A stretch of DNA of 64,000 nt from Comamonas terrae (GCF_001544075.1 NZ_BCNT01000004.1:310001-374000), one strand, 5' to 3'. Shown: positions 24,407 to 33,430, counted from the stretch's first letter. Numbers and translations are program-made. The notes: generated by a model not told the origin, from the sequence alone.

Positions 24407-25609
24407 ATGAATCCTGAATTTCCCCCGGCTCCGCAATGGAACCCGCAAACCCGGCTGCTGCGCGCCGGCAAGGCGCCGGCCTACGCCGGCGGCACGGCGG
24501 TCAATCCACCGCTCGTGCGCGCGAGCACGGTGCTGTTCGACAGCACGGCGCAGCAGCGTGAAATGCGCGGGCGCCGCGGCGACGAGCGCATCTTCAGCTA
24601 CGGCGCGCGCGGCACGCCCACGAGCTTTGCGCTCGAAGATGCGGTCAGCGAACTCGAAGGCGCCTACCGCACCCGGCTTCTGCCCACGGGGCTGGCGGCC
24701 ATAGGCATGACGCTGCTGAGCTATCTGCGGCCCGGCGACCACGTGCTGCTCACCGACAGCGCCTACCAGCCCGTGCGCCATATGGCGAGGCAGTTCCTGC
24801 AGCCCTACGGCATCGAATACAGCTTCTTCGCGGCCGACGGCAGCGATGCCGAAGCCGGCATGCGCCCCAACACGCGCATGCTCTATGCCGAATGCCCGGG
24901 CTCGCTGGTCTACGAGATGTGCGACCTGCCCGCGCTCGCGGCCATGGCCCATGCGCGCGGCGCCCTGGTCGTGGTGGACAACACCTGGGGCTCGGGCGTG
25001 CAGTACCGGCCGCTGGCTTTGGGCGCCGATGTTTCCATCATGGCCGCGACCAAGTACCTCTCGGGCCACTCGGACGTGATGATGGGCACGGTCGCCACCA
25101 CGCAGGCAGCGTGGGCGCCGCTGGCCGAGCGCTGCGACGCCTTCGGCATGGCGGTCAGCCCCGACGATGCCTGGCTGGTGCTGCGCGGCATGCGTTCGCT
25201 GGGCGCGCGCCTGCAGATGCATGGGCAGCACGCGCTGGTAGTGGCGCGCTGGCTGCAAGCCCATCCGGCCGTGGCCACGGTCTTCTGCCCGGCATTGCCC
25301 TCGCACCCCGGCCATGCGCTGTGGCAGCGCGACTGCCATGGCACGAACGGCCTGCTGTCGCTGGAATTGCGGCCCGGCACGCCGCAGGCGGCCGTGGATC
25401 GCCTGATCGACGGATTGCAGCTGTTCGGCATCGGCGCCTCCTGGGGCGGCTACGAAAGCCTGGTGACGCAGGCCCATATGGCCGAAGCCCGCAGCGTGAC
25501 CGACTGGAGCCGGCGCGGCCCGGTGGTGCGGCTGCACATAGGGCTGGAAGACCCTGCCGACCTGGTGGCCGACCTGGCCCGGGCCATGGATCAGGCGGGC
25601 CTGGCCTGA
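24407..25609 (+). CDS. metC: Cystathionine beta-lyase-type PLP enzyme
   Basis: A 400-residue Cys/Met-metabolism PLP enzyme. The PLP lysine is K216 in IMAATKYLSGHSD; YGARGTPTSFALE (near 65-78) and VVDNTWGSGV (189-198) are further landmarks of the proteobacterial cystathionine beta-lyase branch. It would split cystathionine to homocysteine, pyruvate and ammonia, or act as a cysteine desulfhydrase. It lies 29 bases after the Bug gene on the same strand and is probably part of the sulfur cluster. It converges on the CitE-type gene with six bases between stops. Confidence 0.87.
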   Translation: MNPEFPPAPQWNPQTRLLRAGKAPAYAGGTAVNPPLVRASTVLFDSTAQQREMRGRRGDERIFSYGARGTPTSFALEDAVSELEGAYRTRLLPTGLAAIGMTLLSYLRPGDHVLLTDSAYQPVRHMARQFLQPYGIEYSFFAADGSDAEAGMRPNTRMLYAECPGSLVYEMCDLPALAAMAHARGALVVVDNTWGSGVQYRPLALGADVSIMAATKYLSGHSDVMMGTVATTQAAWAPLAERCDAFGMAVSPDDAWLVLRGMRSLGARLQMHGQHALVVARWLQAHPAVATVFCPALPSHPGHALWQRDCHGTNGLLSLELRPGTPQAAVDRLIDGLQLFGIGASWGGYESLVTQAHMAEARSVTDWSRRGPVVRLHIGLEDPADLVADLARAMDQAGLA

Positions 25610-25615
25610 TGCTTC

Positions 25616-26488
25616 TCAGCCGGCACGCATCCTGCGCTGCTCGGCCCAGGCGTGGCGCGCCAGGGTCTGCCGGGCCATGTGGAGTATGGGCGCATCGACC
25701 ATCTTGCCGTTGACCGTGCAGACACCGCCGTGGGCAGCCTGCATGGCCTGAACCACGGCGCCGGCATGGGCCACGGCCTGCTCGGAAGGCGCAAACACCT
25801 GATTGACCGTGGCGACCTGGGCCGGATGGATGCACAGCTTGGCGCCAAAGCCCATGCGCAGCGCGCGCTGCGTGTCGCTTTCGATGCGGGCGCTGTCCCG
25901 CGTATCGGTGGTGACGCCGTCCACGGGCCGGGCCAGGCCCGCGCGGCGCGAGGCCAGCACCAGGCTCAGGCGCACGGGCTGCAGTTCGGCTTCGTCCGGC
26001 GCGCACTGCATGCCGGCGTCGACCTGGAAATCCAGATGCCCGAAGGCCAGCCGCGCCACCTGCGGGACACGGGCCAGCGCATCGGCGGCATCCAGGCCCG
26101 CCACGCTTTCCACCAAAGGCACCAGCGCGCAGCGCGGGCCGGCGGCTGCGGCAATCTGCTGCAGTGCAGCGGCGCTTTCGGCCTTGGGCACCATGGTCCC
26201 GGCCGCGCCGACGGCCACCAGCCGCGCCAGGGCCTGCACGTCGTCGTCGAACCAGGGCGTGCCCGAGGCGTTGATGCGCACCAGCAACCGTGCGCGTTCG
26301 GCCGTGGAAAGCAGCTGCAGCGTCTGTTCCAGGGCGAGGCGGGCGGCCGGCTTGTCGTCCGGCGCCACGGCATCCTCCCAGTCGGCGATCACCATGTCGG
26401 CGCCGCTGGCCAGGGCCTTGGCCAGCCGCTCGGGCCGGTTGGCGGGAACGAACAGAAAGGTGCAGGCGTTGTGCAGCAAGGCGCTCAT
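25616..26488 (-). CDS. CitE/HpcH-type lyase, probable citramalyl-CoA lyase
   Basis: A 290-residue TIM-barrel protein of the HpcH/HpaI - CitE family. The N-terminal FLFVPANRPERLAKAL and DWEDAVAPDDK (D36, E38, D39), the RINASGTPWF strand and ALVPLVESVAGL carry the substrate and Mg2+ positions; GAKLCIHPAQV is the C-terminal family motif. Members cleave citryl-, malyl- or citramalyl-CoA. It is the last gene of a seven-gene minus-strand set with CoA transferase, MaoC hydratase and MmgE/PrpD, which favours citramalyl-CoA cleavage to acetyl-CoA and pyruvate. It starts seven bases after the Bug gene stop. Confidence 0.85.
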   Translation of the reverse strand: MSALLHNACTFLFVPANRPERLAKALASGADMVIADWEDAVAPDDKPAARLALEQTLQLLSTAERARLLVRINASGTPWFDDDVQALARLVAVGAAGTMVPKAESAAALQQIAAAAGPRCALVPLVESVAGLDAADALARVPQVARLAFGHLDFQVDAGMQCAPDEAELQPVRLSLVLASRRAGLARPVDGVTTDTRDSARIESDTQRALRMGFGAKLCIHPAQVATVNQVFAPSEQAVAHAGAVVQAMQAAHGGVCTVNGKMVDAPILHMARQTLARHAWAEQRRMRAG

Positions 26489-26495
26489 GGCTGCC

Positions 26496-27512
26496 TCATT
26501 CGGCCGATACGCCGGCCGCCTTGATGACGGTGCGCCAGCGGGCGACCTCGGCTTCCAGGTGCTTGCGCAGGCCTTCGGGCGTGGCCTTGTCGGGCGTGAC
26601 GAGGTCCGAGCTGAGCTCGGCGATGCGTTTCTTGACGTTCTCGTCCTTGATGGCCACGTTCAGCGCCTTGTTCAGCCTGTCTATCACCTCCCCGGGCGTG
26701 CCCTTGGGGGCATACATGCCGTGCCAGACCTTGACGTCGAAGCCCTTGAGGCCCTGCTCGTCCAGCGTCGGGATATTGGGCAGGGACGACAGGCGCTGGG
26801 GCGTGGTCACGCCGAAGACCTTGGCGCGCTTGCCGTCCTGGATCACGGGCACGGTCTGGGTGGTCTGGTCGCACAGCAGGTCCACCTGGCCGCCCATCAG
26901 GTCGTTCATGGCGGGGCCGGCGCCCTTGTAGGGCACGACGGTCAGCTTCACGCCCGCCTGGTGCATGAACAGCATGCCGCACAGCTGCGATACCGCGCCC
27001 ACGCCGGCATTGGCCAGCGACACCGTGTCCTGGTGCTTCTTCACGTAGTCCAGCAGCTCGGGGAAGGTGTTGGCCGGGAAGTCCTTGCGCGACAGCAGGG
27101 TCATGGGCACGTCCAGCACCTGGCCGATGTACTCGAAGTCCTTGAGCGGGTCGTAGGGCAGCTTCTTGTACAGCGAGGGGGCCGTGGCCATGCCCATGTG
27201 GTGGATCAGGATGGTGTAGCCGTCGGGCCGGGAGCGCACGATGCGCGCCGGCGCCAGCGTGCCGCCCGCGCCCACGGTGTTCTCGACGAGCACCGTCTGC
27301 CCGAGGTACTGCCCCATGGGCACGGCGAGCAGGCGCGCCACCACGTCGGTCGGGCCGCCGGCGCTGTAGGGCACGACCAGGGTCACGGGCTTTTCGGGCC
27401 AGGTATTGGCCATGGCGCTTCCAGCCAGGCCCAGGGCCAGCAGGGCGCAGGCGGCCGTGATGCGGCGGCGGTCGGTACCGCGGCGATGGTTGAGGTGTGG
27501 CGATGTGGTCAT
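26496..27512 (-). CDS. Bug/TctC-family periplasmic solute receptor (itaconate-like island)
   Basis: A 338-residue exported receptor. The signal peptide has a long basic N-region (HRRGTDRRRITAACALLALGLAGSAMA) ending before NTWPEKPV. Family motifs: VTLVVPYSAGGPTDVVARLLA, VENTVGAGGTLAPARIV, SRPDGYTILIH and VVPYKGAGPAMNDLMGGQVD. ATG at 27512 has GAAGGAGA eight bases upstream, better than the ATG five codons earlier. It is embedded between PrpD-like and CitE-like genes, so it may bind the pathway's carboxylic acid. No TctAB partner is near. Confidence 0.9.
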   Translation of the reverse strand: MTTSPHLNHRRGTDRRRITAACALLALGLAGSAMANTWPEKPVTLVVPYSAGGPTDVVARLLAVPMGQYLGQTVLVENTVGAGGTLAPARIVRSRPDGYTILIHHMGMATAPSLYKKLPYDPLKDFEYIGQVLDVPMTLLSRKDFPANTFPELLDYVKKHQDTVSLANAGVGAVSQLCGMLFMHQAGVKLTVVPYKGAGPAMNDLMGGQVDLLCDQTTQTVPVIQDGKRAKVFGVTTPQRLSSLPNIPTLDEQGLKGFDVKVWHGMYAPKGTPGEVIDRLNKALNVAIKDENVKKRIAELSSDLVTPDKATPEGLRKHLEAEVARWRTVIKAAGVSAE

Positions 27513-27620
27513 GAATGTCTCCTTCATCTGGGTTCTGGCGGGCTTACTTCCGGTCTTGCGCCGGTTGTTCGAAGGTTCCCGGCCGGGCCGGCCGGGAGAG
27601 GGGAAAAGGCGATGCCAGGC

Positions 27621-28985
27621 TCACGCCAGCAGCGCGGCCGTGCGGCTCCACTGCGCCACCTGCCACAGCTGCTGCACGGCGGCCTCGGCCCGCGCTGCGG
27701 GCACGGCGCCGCCATAGGCGGCCAGGCGCAGCGCCTTGGCCGTGATCTCCTCGCGCGACAGCGTGTTGCCCGGGTCGCCCTTGGGCTCGTCGATGCGGCC
27801 CTGGAGCTGGCGGCCGTCCGTGGTCTGCACGGTGACCTTGCCGATCCAGCGCCGCGGGTAGGCCGTGTCCACCTCGGCATCGAGTTCCATGCGCACTTTT
27901 TCGCGCAGCTCCACGGTCTCGGGCGCCAGGTAGTCGCGGTCGAATTCGCCCAGGCCCGCATGGCCGTGGCGCGCGGCCAGGGCCAGCACGGTGCCCATGG
28001 AAAACTTGCTCTGGTGCACGGTGCTGGGGCTGACCACGGGGCCTAGCACGTCGAGGGCGCCCTGGTGCACATGGCAGGTGACCTGCGCGATGTCGCCGGT
28101 GCCCACGCCATGCGTGCGCATGACCTGCAAGAGCGCATCGGCCGCAGGGTGCGTGTGGCGGCATGACGCATGCCACTTGAACGAAGTCTCGGCCGTGGCC
28201 CAGCGTGTGCCAAGGCCGTCGGTGAGACGGGCGGGATCGGCGTCGCTGGACATGCCCGCGGCCATGCCCTGCGGCCCGGTGAAGATGTGCTGCGCGCCCG
28301 TGAATCCGTCCTGTGCCAGGTAGGCCGCCATCAGTCCCGCAGCGGCCGCGTGGGCCGTGTGCAGCTGTTTGCTGTCGGCGGCGGTGCGCAGGAATTCCCA
28401 CAACCCCGCCGATTGCGTGCCGGCCGAGCCGAAGGCGTGCTGCATCTGCGCGGGCGTCAGCTTCAGCAGCCGCCCGACGGCGGCGGCGGCGGCCAGCGTG
28501 CCCGCCGTGGCCGTGGTGTGGAAGACCTTGTAGTGGCTGCGGCCCAGGAATTCGCCCACACGGATGCCGACCTCGTAGCCCGCCACGCAGGCCGCCATGA
28601 GCTCGGCGCCGCTGGCTCCGATGCTCTGCGCCACGGCCAGCGCGGGCGGGAAGACAACGGCCGCAGGGTGGAACACGGAGCCGTTGTGCACGTCGTCCTG
28701 CTCGGCCACATGCGAGGCCGCGGCATTGGCCAGTGCCGCCATCATGGGCGAGGTGCTGGCGCCGTGGCCTATCACCTCGCTGGGTCCCTGGCCAGGCCCT
28801 TGCGCCAGCGCGAAGCGCGTGATGCTGGCCACGGGCCGCGCCTGGCAGCCTGCCAGCACGGAGCCGAACCAGTCCACCCACAGGTCTTCGGCGCGGCGCT
28901 GCACGGCATCGGGCATGTCGCTCCACTGGAGCCGGGCGGCAAACCGGGCCAGAGGATGGGTGCTTGCTTGGGTTTCTTGCTTCAT
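27621..28985 (-). CDS. MmgE/PrpD family protein
   Basis: A 454-residue member of the family that contains 2-methylcitrate dehydratase, cis-aconitate decarboxylase and iminodisuccinate epimerase. Landmarks are DLWVDWFGSVLAG, EQDDVHNGSVFHPAAVVFPPALAVAQ, the His/Lys segment HYKVFHTTATAGT and FKWHASCRHTHPAADAL. All are present and the length is normal, so it should be active. Relatives are found next to CoA transferase and CitE genes in itaconate loci, where their reaction is not settled. It lies between the CoA transferase and a Bug receptor. Confidence 0.85.
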   Translation of the reverse strand: MKQETQASTHPLARFAARLQWSDMPDAVQRRAEDLWVDWFGSVLAGCQARPVASITRFALAQGPGQGPSEVIGHGASTSPMMAALANAAASHVAEQDDVHNGSVFHPAAVVFPPALAVAQSIGASGAELMAACVAGYEVGIRVGEFLGRSHYKVFHTTATAGTLAAAAAVGRLLKLTPAQMQHAFGSAGTQSAGLWEFLRTAADSKQLHTAHAAAAGLMAAYLAQDGFTGAQHIFTGPQGMAAGMSSDADPARLTDGLGTRWATAETSFKWHASCRHTHPAADALLQVMRTHGVGTGDIAQVTCHVHQGALDVLGPVVSPSTVHQSKFSMGTVLALAARHGHAGLGEFDRDYLAPETVELREKVRMELDAEVDTAYPRRWIGKVTVQTTDGRQLQGRIDEPKGDPGNTLSREEITAKALRLAAYGGAVPAARAEAAVQQLWQVAQWSRTAALLA

Positions 28986-29035
28986 TTCGGGCTCTGTGGC
29001 TTTCGGAGAAAACGCTGGCAGCTATGGTTTTTGAA

Positions 29036-30217
29036 TCAGATGGCCTGGGGCATCTGCAGTGCGTCGATCTGCTCGGCAGACCAGCCGAGTTCGGCCAGGA
29101 TGGCCGCGTTGTGCTGGCCCACGGCGGGCACGGCGTCCATGCGGTAATCGAAGGCGCTGTTCACGCCGGGCGGCAGCAGCGCGGGCACTTCGCCCGCGGG
29201 CGTGGGCACCTGGCGCCAGCGGTTGCGGGCCTGCAGCTGAGGGTGGGCCCACAGGCCGGCCATGTCGTTGACGCGCGCGTTGGCTATTGCCGCCGCGTCC
29301 AGCCGCTCCACCACCTGCGTGGCCGTGAGGCCGGCAAAGATGTCGAGGATCAGCGCCTGCAGTTCGGTGCGGTGCCGGTTGCGTCGGGCGTTGCTGTCGA
29401 AGCGCGCGTCGGTGGCGACTTCGGGGCGCTGCAGCACTTCGTCGCAGAACACTTTCCACTCGCGCTCGTTCTGCAGGCCCAGCATCACGGTGCCGCCGTC
29501 GCCTGCCACAAACGGCCCGTAGGGGTAGATGCTGGCGTGGCTGGCACCCGTGCGCGGGGGCGGGGGGGCGCCGTCGAACGCGTAGTACATCGGGTAGCCC
29601 ATCCACTCGCCCATGGCTTCGAGCATGGAGACGTCGATGTGGCTGCCCTCGCCCGTCCTGCCGCGCAGCAACAGGGCCGAGAGGATGTTGGTATAGGCGT
29701 ACATGCCGGCCGCGATATCGGCCACGGAGATGCCGGCCTTGGACGGTGCATCGGGCGTGCCGGTGATGGAGAGAAAGCCGGCCTCGCTCTGGATCAGCAG
29801 GTCGTAGGCCTTCTTGTCGCGGTAGGGCCCGTCGCTGCCGTAGCCGCTGATGTCGCAGACGATGAGCCTGGGGTTGTGGCTTTTCAGCGTCTCGTAGGAA
29901 AGGCCCATGCGCGCCGCCGCACCGGGCGCGAGATTCTGCACCAGCACGTCGGCCGTCGCCAGCAGCTGCAGCAGCGCGGCCTTGGCCTGTGGCTGTTTCA
30001 CGTCGAGCGCCAGGCTCTCCTTGCTGCGGTTGATCCAGGTGAAGTGCGAGGACTGGCCCTTGACGCGCTGGTCGTAGCCGCGCGCGAAGTCGCCGCTGCC
30101 GGGACGCTCCACCTTGATGACGCGCGCGCCCAGGTCGGCGAGCTGGCGTGTGCAGAACGGGGCAGCCACCGCGTGTTCGAGCGAGACGACGGTGATGCCG
30201 TCCAGAGGTCGGGTCAT
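29036..30217 (-). CDS. Class III (CaiB/BaiF) CoA transferase
   Basis: A 393-residue CoA transferase. The N-terminal LDGITVVSLEHAVAAPFCTRQLADLGARVIKVERPGSGD is the family signature; the candidate catalytic aspartate is D139 in AYDLLIQSEAG, aligned with the active Asp of other class III enzymes. DVSMLEAMGEWMGYP and the C-terminal interlocking segment are present. It likely moves CoA from succinyl-CoA to a dicarboxylic acid such as itaconate, mesaconate or citramalate, given its neighbours. AGAGAGAAG precedes the start. It is 17 bases after the acyl-CoA dehydrogenase. Confidence 0.88.
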   Translation of the reverse strand: MTRPLDGITVVSLEHAVAAPFCTRQLADLGARVIKVERPGSGDFARGYDQRVKGQSSHFTWINRSKESLALDVKQPQAKAALLQLLATADVLVQNLAPGAAARMGLSYETLKSHNPRLIVCDISGYGSDGPYRDKKAYDLLIQSEAGFLSITGTPDAPSKAGISVADIAAGMYAYTNILSALLLRGRTGEGSHIDVSMLEAMGEWMGYPMYYAFDGAPPPPRTGASHASIYPYGPFVAGDGGTVMLGLQNEREWKVFCDEVLQRPEVATDARFDSNARRNRHRTELQALILDIFAGLTATQVVERLDAAAIANARVNDMAGLWAHPQLQARNRWRQVPTPAGEVPALLPPGVNSAFDYRMDAVPAVGQHNAAILAELGWSAEQIDALQMPQAI

Positions 30218-30234
30218 GTCTTCTCTCTTAAAAG

Positions 30235-31401
30235 TTAAAAGGAACGGGGCAGACCGAGGATGTGCTCGGCCACGTAGGAGTAAATGAGGTTGGTGGAGAT
30301 GGGTGCAACCTGGTAGAGCCGCGTTTCGCGGAACTTGCGCTCCACGTCGTATTCGCAGGCGAAGCCGAAGCCGCCGTGGAACTGGATGCAGGCGTTGGCC
30401 GCCTCCCAGCTGGCCTTGGCCGCCAGGTACTTGGCCATGTTGGCCTGGGCGCCCATGGGTTCATGCTTGTCGAACAGCTCGCAGGCCTTCCAGCGCATGA
30501 GGTTGGCGGCCTCGACTTCGATGAAGGCATCGGCGATGGGAAACTGCACGCCCTGGTTCTGGCCGATGGGGCGGCCGAAGACCTGGCGGTCCTTGACATA
30601 GCTGGTCACGCGGTCGAGAAACCAGTAGCCGTCGCCAATGCACTCGGCAGCGATCAGCGTGCGCTCGGCGTTCAGGCCATCGAGGATGTACTTGAAGCCC
30701 TTGCCCTCCTCGCCGATCAGGTTCTCCTCGGGGAGCTCCAGGTCCTCGAAGAACAGCTCGTTGGTCTCGTGGTTGACCATGTTGGGGATGGGGCGCACGG
30801 TGAGGCCCTTCTTCTGCGCCTCGGCCAGGTCCACCATGAAGATGGACATGCCCTCGCTCTTCTTCTTCACGTCGGCCAGCGGCGTGGTGCGCGCCAGCAG
30901 GATCATCCAGTCGCTGTGTTGCACGCGGCTGATCCAGACCTTCTGGCCGTTGACCACGTAGCGGCCGTCCTTCTTGACGGCACTGGTCTTGATCTTGGTG
31001 GTGTCGGTTCCCGTGGTGGGCTCGGTCACGCCCATGGACTGCAGGCGCCATTCTCCGCTGGCGATCTTGGGAAGGTACTTTTCCTTCTGCGCCTTGGAGC
31101 CGTGGCGCAGCAGCGTGCCCATGTTGTACATCTGGCCGTGGCAGGCGCCGGAGTTGCCGCCGCAGCGGTTGATCTCCTCCATGATGACGCTGGCCTCGGT
31201 CAGACCCAGGCCGGAGCCGCCGTATTCCTGCGGGATCAGCGCAGCCAGCCAGCCGGCCTGCGTGAGCGCGTTGACGAAGGCCTCGGGGTAGGCGCGCTGC
31301 TCGTCGATCTTGCGGAAGTATTCATCCGGGAATTCCGCGCACAGCGCGCGGATGGCGTCGCGGATCTCGTGGTGGTTGTTGGAACTGGTGTGTTCGATCA
31401 T
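30235..31401 (-). CDS. Acyl-CoA dehydrogenase
   Basis: A 388-residue flavin acyl-CoA dehydrogenase. Three domains are visible: an N-terminal helical part (to about 125), the beta domain with SMGVTEPTTGTDTTKIKT and WISRVQHSDWMILLART, and the C-terminal helices with GRPIGQNQGVQFPIADAF and IQFHGGFGFACEYDVERKFRE, near the FAD- and catalytic-site region. It oxidises an acyl-CoA, passing electrons to ETF. In related itaconate loci an acyl-CoA dehydrogenase accompanies the core genes, possibly for a methylsuccinyl- or other branched acyl-CoA. Spacing to the CoA transferase is 17 bases. Confidence 0.9.
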   Translation of the reverse strand: MIEHTSSNNHHEIRDAIRALCAEFPDEYFRKIDEQRAYPEAFVNALTQAGWLAALIPQEYGGSGLGLTEASVIMEEINRCGGNSGACHGQMYNMGTLLRHGSKAQKEKYLPKIASGEWRLQSMGVTEPTTGTDTTKIKTSAVKKDGRYVVNGQKVWISRVQHSDWMILLARTTPLADVKKKSEGMSIFMVDLAEAQKKGLTVRPIPNMVNHETNELFFEDLELPEENLIGEEGKGFKYILDGLNAERTLIAAECIGDGYWFLDRVTSYVKDRQVFGRPIGQNQGVQFPIADAFIEVEAANLMRWKACELFDKHEPMGAQANMAKYLAAKASWEAANACIQFHGGFGFACEYDVERKFRETRLYQVAPISTNLIYSYVAEHILGLPRSF

Positions 31402-31414
31402 TTCAAGCCTTCTT

Positions 31415-31465
31415 GAGCTGCCAGCGCTCTTGCATCAAGCACAGGCAGCCATGGTTTCGATAGTT
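31415..31465. repeat. AGCTGCCAGCGC-family inverted repeat inside the island
   Basis: AGCTGCCAGCGCTCTTGC and the degenerate opposite arm CAGGCAGCCATGG lie between the hydratase stop and the dehydrogenase start. It matches the better-formed copy at 13064-13149 and may act as a weak processing or pausing structure within the operon. Confidence 0.5.
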
Positions 31466-31466
31466 T

Positions 31467-32342
31467 TCAAGCCAGCGTGGCCATAGCCTGCATGGTGAGG
31501 AAGCCTTCGTGGTCCTGGGCCCACAGCTCCACGGCCCGGCCGTCCGCGGACGGCTTGCCGTGCACGCTGAACGGGTGCAGATCGAAGGTGGGCCGCACGG
31601 CCTTGAAATCGAACTCGGCCAGCCGCGTGCCGGGCAGGCTGCGGCGCAGCAGGTCGACCAGCAGCGTGGCGATCAGCGGGCCGTGCACGATCAGGCCCGG
31701 GTAGCCTTCGACCTGGGTCACGTACCGGCGGTCGTAATGGATGCGGTGGCCGTTGAAGGTGAGGGCCGAGTAGCGGAACAGCAGCACATCGTCGGGGACG
31801 ATGGTGCGCGACCACATGGCCTGCGCGGGAGGCTGTTGCGGCTGCGGCACCGGATCGCCGGGCCGGGCCAGGGGTCTATAGACGATGTCGTGTTCCTCGG
31901 TCAGCGCCAGGCCGTTCTCGTTCGAGAAACGGTGCTCCACCTGCACGAACAGCAGCTCGCCCGAACGTCCCGCCTTGTGCCTGACGCTCTGGATGGTGGA
32001 AGTGCGCTGCACCTCCTGCCCGACCTGCAGCGGGTTGCGGGCTTCCCAGCGCAGCCGTCCGCCGGCCCACATGCGGCGCGGCAGCGGCACCGGCGGCAGA
32101 AAACCGCCGCGCCGGGGGTGGCCGTCGGGGCCGATCTCGCTCTGGCGCGCATGCGGCAGAAAGTACAGCCAGTGCCACAGAGGTGGAATCTCGGTGCCCG
32201 GCACGGGTGCGGCATCCTCGCGGTCCAGCGTGGCCGACAGCGCGCGCACGGGAGCGGCGGTCATGGTGTCGAGCGTGGTCTCGCTCCTGCCCTGCCAGGA
32301 TTGCAGATGGGCCAGGGAGGCGGGGTCGATGGAGATGGTCAT
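31467..32342 (-). CDS. MaoC-type double hotdog hydratase, probable itaconyl-/mesaconyl-CoA hydratase
   Basis: A 291-residue FAS1-like dehydratase/hydratase with two hotdog halves (about 1-150 and 170-290). The hydratase motif in the second half reads FNGHRIHYD (N197 to D204): H202 of the usual D-x-N-P-I/L-H-x-D is kept while the first Asp is Asn. This altered motif is typical of the mesaconyl-C4-CoA/itaconyl-CoA hydratase group as I recall it. YRPLARPG and GYPGLIVHGPLIATLLVDLL are further family marks. With CoA transferase and CitE lyase it would complete hydration to citramalyl-CoA. Confidence 0.82.
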   Translation of the reverse strand: MTISIDPASLAHLQSWQGRSETTLDTMTAAPVRALSATLDREDAAPVPGTEIPPLWHWLYFLPHARQSEIGPDGHPRRGGFLPPVPLPRRMWAGGRLRWEARNPLQVGQEVQRTSTIQSVRHKAGRSGELLFVQVEHRFSNENGLALTEEHDIVYRPLARPGDPVPQPQQPPAQAMWSRTIVPDDVLLFRYSALTFNGHRIHYDRRYVTQVEGYPGLIVHGPLIATLLVDLLRRSLPGTRLAEFDFKAVRPTFDLHPFSVHGKPSADGRAVELWAQDHEGFLTMQAMATLA

Positions 32343-32425
32343 GGCGATGGCTCAGTGCAAGGTCCCGGGAAGCTGGCGCGCCCCACCCAGGCGTGGTGAG
32401 GGGCGCGCAGCGACACGGCGGGCGT

Positions 32426-33430
32426 TCAATTGATCGTCGCGCCCGAGGTCTTCACGATGCGGGCCCATTTGGCGATGTCCTGCTTCAAGGTGGCGGTTAT
32501 TTCTTCGGGCGTGGCCTGGCGTGCCGGCGTGCCGGCGAGTTCAACGCCCTGGGCCTGCAGCTGGGCGCGCATGTCCTTGTCTGCCATGGCCTGGTGCATG
32601 CCGTCGCGCAGCCTGGCCAGCACCTCCTGGGGCACGCCCGCGGGCGCGAACAGCGCAATCCACAGCGTGCCGTTGTAGCCAGGCACGAATTCGCCCAGGG
32701 CCGGAACGTCGGGCAACACGGGCGAGCGTTGCGCGCTGCTGACCGCCAGCGCCCTGAGCTTGCCCGCCTTGATGTACTGCAGCGTGGACGGCAGGCTGCC
32801 GAACAGCAGCGGCAGCTGTCCCCCCAGTACGTCGTTGAGCGCCGGCGCCACACCCTTGTAGGGCACATGCTGCAGCTCGATGCCGGCCATCTGGTTGAGC
32901 ATCTCGCCCAGCAGGTGGTTGAGCGTGCCGTTGCCCGCGGAGGCGTATTGCAGCGCGCCGGCCCGGGACTTGGCCAGCGCCAGCAGCTCGGGAACCGTCT
33001 TGGCCGGAAACGAGGGATGGGCCAGCAGCACGTTCGGCACGGCGCCGATCATGCTGACTGGCGTGAAGTCCGCCACGGGATCGAAGCCCGGAGCCTTGTA
33101 GAGTGCGGGATTGATGGCCTGGCTGCTGCTGATGGTCATGAGCAGCGTATAGCCGTCCCTGGAGACCTTGGCCACGGCCTGCGTGCCGATATTGCCGCCA
33201 GCGCCGGGGCGGTTCTCCACCACCGTGGCCGCCGCCAGCTTCTCGCCCAGCTTCTGGGCCACGATGCGGCCGACGATGTCATTCGTGCCGCCTGCGGCCT
33301 GGGGCACCACCAGCACAATGGGGCGGCTGGGATAGCTGCCTTGCGCCACGGCCGGGAATGCAGCAGGCAGCCCCAGGCCCAGCAGAATGCTGGCGCAGGC
33401 GGTACGGCGGGATGCGGAGCAGGCATGCAC
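32426..33430 (-). CDS. Bug/TctC-family periplasmic solute receptor (first gene of the island)
   Basis: A 334-residue exported receptor. GTG at 33430 is chosen since GAGGAG lies nine bases upstream and a normal signal peptide follows (ASRRTACASILLGLGLPAAFPAVAQ); the frame is open further to 33556 but without ribosome site. Family motifs: PIVLVVPQAAGGTNDIVGRIVA, VVENRPGAGGNIGTQAVA, SRDGYTLLM and HVPYKGVAPALNDVLGGQLPL. It is divergent from the LysR gene and is the promoter-proximal gene of the minus-strand set. Confidence 0.88.
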   Translation of the reverse strand: MHACSASRRTACASILLGLGLPAAFPAVAQGSYPSRPIVLVVPQAAGGTNDIVGRIVAQKLGEKLAAATVVENRPGAGGNIGTQAVAKVSRDGYTLLMTISSSQAINPALYKAPGFDPVADFTPVSMIGAVPNVLLAHPSFPAKTVPELLALAKSRAGALQYASAGNGTLNHLLGEMLNQMAGIELQHVPYKGVAPALNDVLGGQLPLLFGSLPSTLQYIKAGKLRALAVSSAQRSPVLPDVPALGEFVPGYNGTLWIALFAPAGVPQEVLARLRDGMHQAMADKDMRAQLQAQGVELAGTPARQATPEEITATLKQDIAKWARIVKTSGATIN

